In this document: piece by piece, positions 30,234 to 41,402 of the stretch
Position numbering within the stretch: the stretch's first letter is position 1
Layout: every line of letters starts with the position of its first letter
From: Jaltomata sinuosa
Taxonomy: Eukaryota; Streptophyta; Magnoliopsida; Solanales; Solanaceae
Direction: 5' to 3'
DNA length: 64,000 bases
Assembly (NCBI GenBank): GCA_003996215.1
Contig: QJPP01001853.1
Location: 26,578 to 90,577, forward strand
Program-made: the position numbers and the translations under genes
Notes under the pieces: generated by a model
Told to the model about the DNA's origin: nothing
The model's database searches: none
What the model saw: only the letters and a program-made list of their open reading frames with translations

Positions 30234-31573
30234 CACGTTTGCCCCTCCGAACCAACAAGCGCCATTAAATAGGTCCTCGCGGACGCCCACGAAAAATTTC
30301 GGCCAAAATTCCGCCGGACGCACATATCACACGAAATCCATGAACTATAACACACGAAAAAACCGAAAAATCCCTATTTCCCATTCCGGGACACGTTTGA
30401 AATCCTAAAAGCCCACGTTTTCTCCTCCGAACCAACATGCGCCATTAAATAGGTCCTCGCGGACGCCCACAAAAAATTTCGACCAAAATTTCGCCGGACG
30501 CACATATCACACAAAATCCATTGACTATAACACACGAAAAAACCGAAAAAATCCCTATTTCCCGTTCCGGGCCACGTTTGGAATCTTAAAACCCCACGTT
30601 TGCCCCTTCGAACCAAAAGCGCCATTAAATAGGTCCTCGTCGGACGCCCACGAAAAATTTCGGCCAAATTCCGCCGGAAGCACATATCACACAAAATCCA
30701 TGGACTATAACACACGGAAAAAACCGAAAAAATCCCTATTTCCCGTTCCGGGCCACGTTTGAAATCCTAAACCCCACGTTTGCCCCTCCGAACCAACAAG
30801 CGCCATTAAATAGGTCCTCGCGGACGCCCACGAAAAATTTCGGCCAAAATTCCGCCGGAAGCACATATCACACAAAATCCATGGACTATAACACACGAAA
30901 AAACCGAAAAATCCCTATTTCCCGTTCCGGGCCACGTTTAAATCCTAAAACCCCACGTTTGCCCCTCCGAACCAACAAGCGCCATTAAATAGGTCCTCGC
31001 GGACGCCCACGAAAAATTTCGGCCAAAATTCCGCCGGACGCACATATCACACAAAATCCATGGACTATAACACACGAAAAAACTGAAAAAATCCCTATTT
31101 CCCGTTCCGGGCCACGTTTGAAATCCTAAAACCCCACGTTTGCCCCTCCGAACCAACAAGCGCCATTAAATAGGTCCTCGCGGACGCCCACAAAAATTTC
31201 GGCCAAATTTCCGCCGGAAGCACATATCACACAAAATCCACGGACTATAACACACGAAAAAACCGAAAAATCCCTATTTCCCGTTCCGGGCCACGTTTGA
31301 AATCCTAAAACCCCACGTTTGCCCCTCCGAACCAACAAGCGCCATTAAATAGGTCCTCGCGGACGCCCACGAAAAATTTCAACCGAAATTCCGCCGGACG
31401 CACATATCACACAAAATCCAGGGACTATAACACACAAAAAAACAAAAAAATCCCTATTTCCCGTTCCGGGCCACGTTTGAAATCCTAAAACCCCACGTTT
31501 GCCCCTCCGAACCAACAAGCGCCATTAAATAGGTCCTCGCGGACGCCCACGAAAAATTTTGGCCAAAATTCTG
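30234..31573 (-). repeat. 180-bp satellite-like array, about 7.4 units
   Basis: The marker CACGTTTGCCCCTCCGAACC recurs at 30234, 30414, 30595, 30775, 30954, 31135, 31314 and 31494, that is every 179-181 bp, and ends in a partial unit. Units are nearly identical by eye (GCGCCATTAAATAGGTCCTC, CGGACGCCCAC, AATTCCGCCGGA, CACATATCACAC, TATTTCCCGTTCCGGG). The minus-strand frames of 63-113 codons here simply read the repeat and are not genes. Strand given is that of those frames and is arbitrary. Confidence 0.9.
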
Positions 31574-31592
31574 GCAAAAGAAAAAACAAGCA

Positions 31593-34540
31593 AGGTAAGA
31601 TCACTACAAGAAAAAAAAAATTAACGTAAAAAATTTAATCGCTAAAAGTCTTAACTCGACCATTAAAATTTAATAACGAAGAAAAATTCGATTACTAAAA
31701 GTCTTAATTCAATCGTTAAAAACCAATTACAATTGAATTTAATTCAATTATCATTGATAATTAAAAAATTTAACGTTAAAAGTTCACGATTAAATTTTTA
31801 ATCCAATCGTTATCTCTCTTTTTAGCGACTATTCTTTTTCTTTGCTAATTATAATTTCAATCGTTAAAAATCTTCATTGAAGGCAACATAGTCGGTCATT
31901 TTAACTCCCTTTAGTTACTGAATTTTTCTTTCGTTAATATCATATCTGATAATCTAATGACATCTCTAACTCTCAGTTTGTTGGGACAAGCCAGGGTTGC
32001 ACAATCTATCATCAAAAGATAAATATATTAAAATGGTGTTTAGATCTTGCAAATTAATTATTAATTAAATCATCATAGTCGCTATCCAAAATTAAATTCT
32101 ATCGCAGTATATGTGTAATATGTTATAATAGATGTGTATTATGTTAAAACATATGTATAATCTGTTGGAAAGAATCAAATAAATACTTTAATTATATGTC
32201 AAACGGATTCCTAACCAGTTGATAACAAATAAATATATGTTTAATTTATTGCAACAGATGTTAAATTTGTTGCAACATATGTGAAATCAGTTACAACAGA
32301 TATGAATATGTTATGTTAATTTAAATTTAATTTAAGTCCTTTTATATAAAAGTAGACTTACTGCTTTCTTAGGGGTTTATAAAGATGAATAGCATTTATT
32401 TTTTTGTTAATTTTTGACAGACAATCATCTAATAATTCTTAAAAAAGAAATCTACTTTAAGTAGTTCTTGACTTGTTGTTCGAGGTGAAGAATAACTTCA
32501 AATGCCAAGCCTAAAAAAATTTCAATAAAAATTAAAATAATTATTCAAAAAAATATTAAAGAAGAAAGTTTACCATGAAAGCGCAAGAAAAATTGTATAA
32601 GTTGACCGTCTTCGACTTTAACTTTGTCAGCAGATATTTAACAATCAACATATAACTTTTTCGACCTCGTGAATAGTTGTTGAATGCATCACGATCTTCA
32701 GAGAGCTTTATTAAATCAAGTGGTATAACTTGGTTAGTGTTTTTTGCCCAACGAATGGTACGCACAAATCAAATTAAACAGAGTGAATCCTTATGCTTCT
32801 TTGAGAGCTTTTTAGACTTTAAATTTTCTACTAAATTCTTGATTTTGTAGATCTTTCCCACAATGAACACCAAGTCTAAATCATCATTAACTGTTTATCT
32901 TTGTCTTTTTTAATTTTCTTGCTTGTTTTGACTGCCTTTGATGTGCGTTTTTTTTTTAATGTAACGGTAGAAGAGACTGAGAAAAATAATAATATCTTAG
33001 TCCGATCACTATAGCAAATTTTTTCATACCAAAATAAATTGACATGCCATAAAAATTTATTCAAATATTATTCTTTTTTCATCATTCTCATATTCAATCC
33101 TACGTTTGAGAAAATCATACACCATGGTCATTTGAAAATATGCATTATTATCCTCAGGCAAATAAATATAGTGCCCAAAATAACTGGCCTTAAAGAAACT
33201 CTCTAATTATTGCTCTCGAAGTATCACTTTAAATTTATCAAAAAAAATTATCATGCCTGATTTTACCATAATATCATCAGTCAAATATGTGTTTTTATCA
33301 ATCGATATTTTCATAGAAAACTTTTCAATACTGAATGTTTTCACAACAACATCAATTAAAGAATTGTTAGGATTAGTCCCAATAGTAGAAGATTTGACAT
33401 TTCGATCATGCAAACTTTTTGTTCTAAATTTACAATCGATCGTCGACCTTTCAATAGAAGTGATAACATTTTATTCTTCATTTTGTTCATTTTCAATATC
33501 ATCTTCATTTTCTTTATTATCATCATCTCTTTCCTCTCCTACATCTTCTTCCTCTCTTTCTTCTTTTTTTATTTCCGTCCCCTCCTACATCTCCTATATC
33601 TTCTTTCTCTCTTTTCTCTTTTCTCTTTTCTTCATCTCCTTCTTTTGTATCTCTATCTTCATCTTTAATAGATTTCTCTTTCTCTAAATCTACATCTTCA
33701 GACCCTTCATTTCCTTTTCCTCCTACATCTCCTTCATCATTTCCCTCTTTTTTCTCTCCTTCTTTCTCTTTCTTTACATTTACATCTGAAAACAAGTTTG
33801 CTGATTTAGAAAGGACTTTTACTTGTTCAACAAGCTCATTTAATATTGTTTATAGTCTAGGTATTTTACTCTTTCTGCTTGAAGTTGATTGTTATTCTTT
33901 TTTTTGGGTGAAGTTATTATCTACAAACAGAAGGTAAACAGAAAAAATATTACTTGATTTGTGCATCATTCAAAATAAACTTCATGAAAAAAGGAAAGCA
34001 GTTGATTAAATAAATATAATAAAGTAATATAATATTTCAGTAATTGAGTAATCTATTGCAACAAGTGACTGAGTTATTGCTGTTTTATCCCTTTCAGATT
34101 TTTAAAAGTAAGATAATAACAAAAGATGATTTTCGACATTTAAATCATTTCAAAACTTAACAAAAGTTTTGAAATAATTCAAGAAAATTACAGAGTCGCC
34201 ACTTAATTTTTATAAATAAATTATGAAAACTCAAAAGAATTTTGAAGGCTTAAAAATAGAAATAAACCTCTAAAATTAGAGAAAATGAATAAGGGTTCCA
34301 GTAACATCTTAAGAAGGTTTTTAAGGCACTTAAGAACATCCATTTAAAATGGTTGACCAAAATAATTTTGACTAACTTGAAAAGGGTGGTTAATTTAGCA
34401 AAGAGTTAAAAAAAAAATTTAAAAAATAATAAGAATATTAAAGACTTGAAAAAATATAGTAACTTCAAATAAGGAAATAACTTATTTAGCTAAGTAGAAA
34501 GGAAATTCACTTAAAGAAAATGAAATATTTTATTTTATTT
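31593..34540 (-). mobile_element. CACTA-end-bearing segment, right end not found
   Basis: CACTACAAGAAAAAAA at 31593 is the terminal motif of plant CACTA (En/Spm) transposons. It is followed by a 300-bp subterminal zone full of short AATCGTTAAAA-type repeats in both directions, as in that superfamily. A matching CTTGTAGTG right end is not visible before the LINE at 34545. Inside are GTTGCAACAGATG-type repeats (32100-32340) and a decayed gene on the minus strand. About 34180-34540 resembles another dispersed repeat (ACAGAGTCGCCACTTAATTT). Confidence 0.5.
32556..33795 (-). pseudogene. DUF1985/Ulp1-associated protein fragment
   Basis: Read on the minus strand, from 33795 down there is an acidic and lysine-rich stretch. 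Then comes FFDKFKVILREQ followed, after a stop, by SYFGHYIYLPEDN (33130-33210). Then after a gap comes IKLSEDRDAFNNYSRGRKSY...VKYLLTKLKSK (32765-32600). The order and the FGH and DAFNNY.WGR-like phrases resemble the DUF1985 domain found with Ulp1-type cysteine protease genes that ride in plant CACTA and Mutator elements. Stops and frame changes separate the pieces. No protease catalytic region is seen. Confidence 0.45.
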
Positions 34541-35294
34541 TTTTTTAATTAAAAGATGGTCGTAGTGACCCTTTATTAGCAAACCAAAAATATTTACAAG
34601 AGAAAGGCCCATTACTAGACTTGGCAAAAGCCTCCAGTAATAGGTCCAAAAATAAAGACTAAGCTGAAAAAAGAATTAAAAAAAAAGAAAAGGTAGCTTC
34701 TAGAAATGTTTTAACTTCACCATCTGCATCATCTAAAGCTCCAAAAAGGACATTAATGGCGGCGACAAAGGAGCAACTGAGCTCATCTCTAAAGGAGAGC
34801 TATTGAATCTATAAGTAAGGCTGAGTCTTGATTGTTTTTACTTCAGGCATTTTACAAGTCTCACAAATGCCATAAATCAATCAAATTAAGACTTCTTCAA
34901 CTCACTTTACTACATTTCCAACCACTGCAGGTGAGATGAGACACACCTCTGTTTCATTACTGCTCAGGCTGTTAAAGGTCGATAATTTCTCTATTTCTTC
35001 TCTTACTCAACAGGTTGGGCTCAAAGGAGCTAATACAAATGCCTGAGTGAGAGGAAGTTATAGATTTATCACTGGCCTTCTCTCTCAAGTGAGTAGCCTG
35101 AGCTATAAACCTCTTGAATCTTTATGTGCTTGTGATTTGAATATGGATCTTGAATGTTGACCTTTCGTATTCTGTATAACAACTATGCTTAGCTGCCGTA
35201 TGAATGACTGAAAGGCTAGGTGTTCTTACTGTGGGTTGATCTGAATGTTGTTGATTGAGTATACATTACTTGATTTGAGCTTATCTTACTGCGA

Positions 35295-35894
35295 TTACCT
35301 TTCTCTGATGTTGAAGGAACCATTCTGAAACTTCTTGATTCTTAGGCTTGGCGTCTGCTGTTTGTCCATGGTTAAGATTGTTTTAGCTTCCCTTGGCATT
35401 TCCTGTATTGTAGAGTAGGTTAAACTATCCATCCCTGCAAAAAAGAAAACTTGGTTAGCTATAAAATCTGCCAGTTTGTTGCCTTCTCGATATGTATGTT
35501 CCACTTCTACATTAGTATCCTTCATGAGGGCCTTTATTTTCTCGATCTCAACAACAATACACCATGGGGCTTGCCATCCACCATCAAGGGTATTTTTAAT
35601 AGTTAATGAATCAGTCTCCATAGTTAAAGGGATATATTGATGCTGGACACAGTATTCAATCCCCATTCTAAATGCAAGAACTTCTGCAATTAGGTTAGTA
35701 TTAATACCAAACCTTCTCCCTTCTGCATAAATCAAATCCCCGTCCTCATTTCTGACACAAAAGGCTCCTGAGCTGGGGCCAGGATTTCCTTTGGAAGCCC
35801 CATCAGAGTTGCACTTGTAATAGCCTAATATAGGTGTCTTCCAATATACAACTTTGCAATCAATTCTAGGGGAATAACCCTCCAAGAAGTGCAC
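35295..35894 (-). pseudogene. LINE RNase H domain
   Basis: An open 199-codon frame with the plant LINE RNase H motifs: YYKCNSDGASKGNPGPSSGA (first catalytic Asp), an AEVLAFRMGIEY glutamate helix, LTMETDSL and HTYREGNKLADFIAN. RNase H removes template RNA during target-primed reverse transcription. The C-terminal 40 residues extend past the domain. A stop upstream separates it from the zf-RVT part. Confidence 0.85.
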
Positions 35895-35919
35895 CAGATC
35901 AGTCTATGTAGATGGTATA

Positions 35920-36279
35920 TTACACATCCAGGGGTAGATATTCTTGGCCATAAAAAAATAGATTTCTACTGATTTTCATTTTCATGCTGATTAGTGACAT
36001 CTTCCCTCTATGTTTTAGAATATTCCTCTTCTTCCAAATTTGCCATAAAATGAACATAGGCATTGCTTTGAAGATTAACTTCAGTTTTGGTATAACATCT
36101 GCTTTCCACCACTTGTACACCACTTCTTTAACTTGTAGAAAAGGACCAGTCACATTAGTACCTACCGCAAAATAATTCCACAACTGGTTAGAATCTGAGC
36201 AAAGCATGAACAAGTGTTCAATAGTTTCCTGAGCTCTATTTTCACAGCAGCAACAAATTACCTCCTCACTCATCCACAT
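35920..36279 (-). pseudogene. LINE zf-RVT domain
   Basis: CCCCENRAQETIEHLFMLC with the following LWNYF is the cysteine/histidine domain (zf-RVT) found between RT and RNase H in plant L1 elements. It is followed by a helical linker with FILWQIWKKRNILKH. Confidence 0.75.
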
Positions 36280-36399
36280 CTAATCAGTACTTTCCCAATA
36301 AGTAGTCTCTTTTTCCATAGTCTCCACAAGAAGAAGGATACCTTAAAAGGCACCCCCTTTATCCAGAGTTGTGAGAGATTGTGAGACATAATCCCTTTT

Positions 36400-38233
36400 T
36401 TACCTAATGCAATCCCAGGCAGAACCTAAAGAAAATTTTCCAGAACTATTCAACATCCACCAGGGCTTGTCCCATTCCTTAGTGTTCTCTGCACAATCCA
36501 CATTGCTGAGTATGTGTTGATATACTTCCTCTGTAAATAATTGTTGCATCAGACCAGAGTTCCACTTTCCTTCTGTAAAGAGTTGACTAACATCTTCCCA
36601 TTGATGATCATTAGCTATTGTGATGAGCATGTAATAGTGGAGAGCCCCTAATTGAGTCCAATTATCATACCATATGCTAGAATGTCCTTTCTTGGTATCC
36701 TACCAAATTTCCTGGTCAAACATATCCCTAGCCTCCAACATGCTTCTCCAAATCAGTGTACCTACTTTCTAATCCACCATTTGAGGCCTCACTCTCTTGC
36801 AATATTTATTCCACAGAAAGTTGGTCCAAATTGATTTTTAGGTTCTAAATATCCACCATAGTTTGGAAAATATAGCTTTAGAGACATCAAATAGATATCT
36901 AACCCCAAACCCCCTTCTTCTTTAGGCTTACAAAGAGCATCCCATGCAACCCAATGTTTATTCTTGCTAACCTCTTTAAAATTTCAGAAGAATCTTGAAA
37001 AAGTCTTATATAAGTCATGGATAACACACTTTGGTGGAATAATAGCGGAGAGTAAATATATAGGAATGCTACTTAAGACACTATTAGTCAATACTGCTTT
37101 GCCACCAAAGGACAGGAGCTTGCCTTTCCAAGCTTGTAATCTATTTTGGACTTTCTTCAGTAACTCTGAAAAATGGACCTTCCTCTTCTTGGAATGACCA
37201 ATGGGACATCCCAGATACATCATAGGAAAATTGCCTCTCTTAAATCCTGTGCATTCCTCCACCTAATTCATATGAGAATGAGTTGTTTTATGATAAACTA
37301 GGAAAGAACTTTTTTCTTTGTTTATCAATTGGCCTGACTGAACTTCATATTCCCCAAGCACATTCATCACCAGTTGTAAGGATTTTACATCAGCAGACAC
37401 AAAAATGATTGTATCATCAGCTTAGGCAAGGTGGTTAATCTCCTCACTCCACTTTGGCATACCAAAACCTTTAAATTCTGCATTGTGAAATAAAGAATTT
37501 AAGGCTCTAGTTAATACCTCAGCTGAGAGTATAAATAAGGCTGGAGATAAAGGATCACCCTATTTTACACCTCTTATAGAATGAAAGAAGCCATATGCTT
37601 GACCATTAATTAGTACTGAATATCAATTATTGGCCAATAATCTCCATATCAGGTCTCTCACTCTACCATCAAAACCCATTCTTTCAAGGACTTTCATCAA
37701 AAATCTCTAATTGACTTTGTCATATGCCTTTTCCATGTCCAGTTTTATCACTACATTAGCTGGTTTTCCCTTTTTTCTAATATCAACAATGATTTCCTGT
37801 GCCAGAAGTACATTTTCAGTAATGCTCCTGCCCTTAACAAAACCTAACCAATTTTTGGAGATTAGGGTAGGTAAGATACTGTCCAACATGTCATGTAAAA
37901 TTCTGGATATTACTTTATTCAGAAAATTACTCAAACTGATTGGCCTCATGTCAGAAAAGGATTGTATGACACTTTTTTAGGCAAAAGGACCAAATTAGTA
38001 TGAGCGATGGACTTAGGTAAGGTGCCACCTTCAAAGAAAGCAAGAACCGCTCTGAACATATCCTCCACAACTGTGCTCCAACAACTCTGAAAGAAATTTT
38101 CTGAAAAACCATCAGGGCCACAAGCACTGTCACCATTAAGCTCAAAAATAGCTTTATTCACTTCTTCCCTTGTAGGGTTTGCCTGGAGGTTAGAGTTATT
38201 CTCATCAGCAATCAAAGTAGGGACATGCTGCAA
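36400..38233 (-). pseudogene. LINE reverse transcriptase, catalytic codon lost
   Basis: Motifs in order: ACGPDGFSENFFQSCW, MRPISLSNFLNKVISRIL, GFVKGRSITENVLLAQE, KLDMEKAYDKVN, GDPLSPALFIL, then an ADD preceded by TAA at 37422-37424 where the tyrosine of the YADD catalytic motif belongs, then MYLGCPIGHSKK and VLTNSVLSSIPIYLLS. Other stops fall before GDPLS and after YDKVN, and a frame change lies near 37980. The enzyme is dead. Confidence 0.85.
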
Positions 38234-38491
38234 AAGAGAAAAATATGTTTCTGCACAAGTGTCTATAAACTGGACCTAGAAGAAAGAAATAGCCTCAGAG
38301 GCCACCTGATCCACTCCTTCTACCTACTAGTCATTAGTATTTTTAATTCTACTAATGGATAATCTCTTTCTTCTGCCTTTCACTAAATTATGAAAAAAAT
38401 TAGTGCTTTTTTCACCCTCTGCATACCACTGAATGCCTGCTTTTTGTCTCCAGTATTCTTCTTCATAATGAAAATAGTTTTTTAGTTCAAC

Positions 38492-39496
38492 CTAAGCCCT
38501 TTGCAAAACAATTATATTTTTATATGAAGGGTCTTCTTCAAATAAGGACCCCTTTAGTCTCACAATTTCTTCTCTAATCACTATCTGCTTGAACAAGTCA
38601 CCAAAATTTTCCTTACTCCACATAGAAAAAGCTGTTTTGGTCCTTTTCATTTTCTTCTTGAGACTAATAAAGATATCTGAATCATCATTGGACACCCAAT
38701 TAGCTTTCACAATATCCTGAAATTCATCATTATCCTGAAATTCATCATTATCTATCCAAAACTTGAGAAATCTGAAAGGTTTTCTGACATTTGTAGGCTT
38801 ATCTCCACAAGTTAGAAGCAAATGTGCATGATCAGATCCTGTTCTGTCTAGATGTTCCACCTTCACCTGACCATTCATTCCCAGGAAGGCCTGGTTGAAG
38901 AGCAATCTATCCAGCCTTTTAAAAATACACTCATTGTCTGCTCTCCCATTCCACCAAGTAAAAGAACTTCCTTTAAAGTTGATGTCAAAAAGTTCACATG
39001 AGTTGATACTGAAGGCAAAGTCCGCATACTTTTGACGATATACAGGAAGGCCCCTAATATTTTCTTCTTCACTTAGAATGACATTGAAATCACCTTACAG
39101 CAACCAAGGGAGTGTGATGTTATTACTTAGACTGTATATGTCCTCCCATAACTCCAATCTCTCATGAGCATCACAATTAGCATATACAACAGTTAAGATC
39201 AAAGAGAGACCAGATTACTAAAATTGCAAATGTAAAGATAATTGCTGCTCAGAATCTGAAATAAACCCTACATGCACATGTTCCTGAATAATGACCAAGA
39301 TTTGGCCATTCAGATTATAATTGGCATAATTCATACCCAGTCTCCTCTTGTATTTGTAAATCTGTCTAACATCCTAAAATGGTTCCATTAATGCAATAAT
39401 GGAAAAGTTATGAAATCTGTGAAGCATTTGAATTCTGTGGAATGAATTTTGAGATCTAACAGACCTCACATTCCAAAATAAAGCTTTCATCTTCAT
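38492..39496 (-). pseudogene. LINE apurinic-type endonuclease domain (ORF2 start)
   Basis: ORF2 probably starts at the ATG at 39496, directly after the ORF1 stop at 39493, with KALFWNVRSVRS. The endonuclease motifs follow: GDFNVILSEEE, FTWWNG, FKRLDRLLFN and TGSDHAHLLL, the last holding the catalytic Asp-His pair. A small in-frame duplication (NDEFQD twice) sits at about 38720-38750. Several stops interrupt the first third. Confidence 0.8.
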
Positions 39497-41103
39497 TTAG
39501 TGGTTGTTCTCACTCCTATCTTAGGCTTAGTCCTAGTAGGCTTGTTGTCCACCTTGCTTTTGCCTTTGTTTGATTTCTGAGTTGATATAGAAGACAATCC
39601 AGCTTCCAGTAACACCTGGATATTTCTATTTTGATTCTCTTCTTCCTGTATATCCTTCACTTCCTCAGATAGCAATGCTAATCTGATTAGAGACCAGATT
39701 ATGTAATGTTTTAATTGGAGTTGATTTTGTGCAGGTTGCTATGACTTCTGAAGTTGCATGATCCTCTGTGCCTATTGTTAGTTCTAACAGTGGTGTTGAA
39801 GCTGCTTATTCCTCCTTGTTAGATGTCAATTTCAGCATGTGACTGCTACTTGTAGGTGGGTAAATACCTACTAACAGACCTTCACAAACCTCTGTATCAG
39901 AAGTAACAATCTGCAAAGGTACATGGAAGGTATCTTGTGCCAACCTAATGTCATCTCCACTTAGAATAGCCATCACCCCTTTATCTTCTTCTTTGCCTTT
40001 TGCAGGTACTATTGCTAATTCATCACCAGTGCTGTAATCTTCCATGAGCCCCTGTTTGGTGATCTATGTTGCTGATTCCACACTATTGCACTCTTGATAT
40101 CTTTCCTCTAGTTTACTTGTATATGCCTTCTGGACTTTACTATTATTGATGTTGGTTCCCTCCATATTTGCTTGTGAATCATGTTTGTTATTTTGACCAT
40201 TTTCATTATTGTGTTCTCCCTTCTGATTACCTTCTTCTGATCTATCATTTTCTAATTGGCCTTATGTATGCTAATCTATCTTATCTTTGGTATCCTCTTG
40301 ACTGGTGCTATTCTCAATAATGTCCTTATTGTCAGCTGCTATGTTTGTATCACTTTCATGTGTTTCCTGCTCTTGTAAAACATCAAACGAATTTGCTGTT
40401 GAGATTCCCTTGTCCCCAGTATCATTCAACTCATTAGGATTATCAATTATCTTGGTAGTTCCTTTTTCTATTCTGAATTTTATAATTGTGGGATTCTATT
40501 TTACCAATACCACTCTACAATTAATGTATCTTCTCTGTACAGGAACATCAGAATTTTCTTCCTTCTTCTCTTCCACTTGTAGCTCTTCTTTGTCATCCTT
40601 CCTTAGCTCGGGATGTAGACTTCTACATTCCTTTTCTTCATGCCCTTAAAGCTTACAGGTGTGAAAATACTTGGGCAACATGTCATATTGTATCTTCACT
40701 TTTTGTACTCTTGTTTCCCTAGTTTTTCTATTCTGCACTTCCAACTCCACATAATCAGGCAACTTAGCAGCTAGGTCGACCTGAACTTTAACCTTCGAAC
40801 AACTTGGACATATTTTATTAATCATTGCCATACTTGGATTGGATTTCCCACCGCAGAAGCTAGAGAGAACAAAGATTCCTTCACAAAAAATGTAGGCAAA
40901 AGATCTGGAAAAGAAATCCAAGCCATCACTTGTGTGGTTTCTTCATCGGGTTTAAACTTTGTGTCATAGATCAGGAGCCTCATCTGATATGATATGCCAT
41001 CTTTAACTGTGATATAGTACACATTCTTAGCTAACATATTAATGAAATCCTCCATCAGACTAAATCTCATTAGAATGTGCCTGTGCCTAAGAAGACCAAT
41101 TTT
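39497..41103 (-). pseudogene. LINE ORF1 (DUF4283 and zinc knuckle)
   Basis: It begins inside DUF4283 with LLRHRHILMRFSLMEDFINM and MAWISFPDLLPTFFVKESLF. A frame change follows near 40900. The next segment reads INKICPSCSKVKVQVDLAAKL and IQYDMLPKYFHTCKL, a zinc-knuckle-like GHEEKECRSLHPEL broken by a stop, and a long polar tail. ORF1 proteins bind LINE RNA. The frame covering 40822-41367 continues backward through satellite and LTR antisense and is chimeric at its start. Confidence 0.75.
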
Positions 41104-41172
41104 ATGGACTATAACACACGAAAAAACTGAAAAATCTCTATTTCCCGTTCCGGGCAACGTTTGAAATCCTGG
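41104..41172 (+). repeat. Satellite remnant beyond the LINE
   Basis: TGGACTATAACACACG...TATTTCCCGTTCCGGG...GTTTGAAATCCT is the second part of the 180-bp unit. The array therefore originally extended across the position now occupied by the CACTA-like segment and LINE. Confidence 0.8.
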
Positions 41173-41402
41173 ACTAGTTTTTGGCCTTTGGGTTTCGTTT
41201 TGGTAAAGGTTGGCCAATAGTTGATTTTGGGTGTGGAACCCATTTTTCTCTAAATCGACCTCTTTTGAAATTTTCGTCGATTCTATCGAGTCCAAAATGT
41301 CATTTTTAGTTGAATATCTCAGCTCATTTTTGTTCGTAGGACCCCAGATGCATTCCCGGGGGTCCATCTGTTTAAAAGTTGGCTAAAGGCTTGGCACCTG
41401 CA
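41173..41402 (+). mobile_element. Gypsy 5' LTR, second segment, joined directly to gag
   Basis: TTTTGGTAAAGGTTGGCCAA, GTTGAATATCTCAGCTC and GCATTCCCGGGGGTCCATC match 46980-47195 of the 3' LTR. At GGCTTGGCACCTGCAG the two part: the 3' LTR goes on into its GC-rich zone, while this copy enters gag. The rest of the LTR, the primer site and the gag leader are deleted. Confidence 0.75.

Larger units (their letters stand above)
34545..41103 (-). mobile_element. LINE (L1-type, DUF4283 ORF1), 5'-truncated
   Basis: A 6.56-kb non-LTR retrotransposon on the minus strand: ORF1 with DUF4283-like domain, then endonuclease, reverse transcriptase, zf-RVT and RNase H, then a 750-bp 3' UTR with AATAAA and a poly-A tail (a T-run on the plus strand at 34545). 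The 5' end joins satellite sequence at about 41103 in the middle of the DUF4283 domain. ATTTTAT occurs at both junctions and could be a short target duplication, but the two sides belong to different sequences, so the insertion history is complex. Stops in every domain make it inactive. Confidence 0.85.

Noticed and set aside
30374..31338. Several 63-113-codon minus-strand frames with similar proteins
   Set aside because: They are the same 180-bp satellite unit read repeatedly; length and sequence follow the repeat, with no domain.
30234..31573. CRISPR-like array
   Set aside because: Units are contiguous 180-bp repeats without unique spacers, in a plant nuclear genome.
33253..33795. Frames rich in Ser/Phe (plus) or Glu/Lys (minus)
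   Set aside because: Low-complexity polypyrimidine/polypurine tract; only the minus strand fits the neighbouring DUF1985-like fragment, as a linker.
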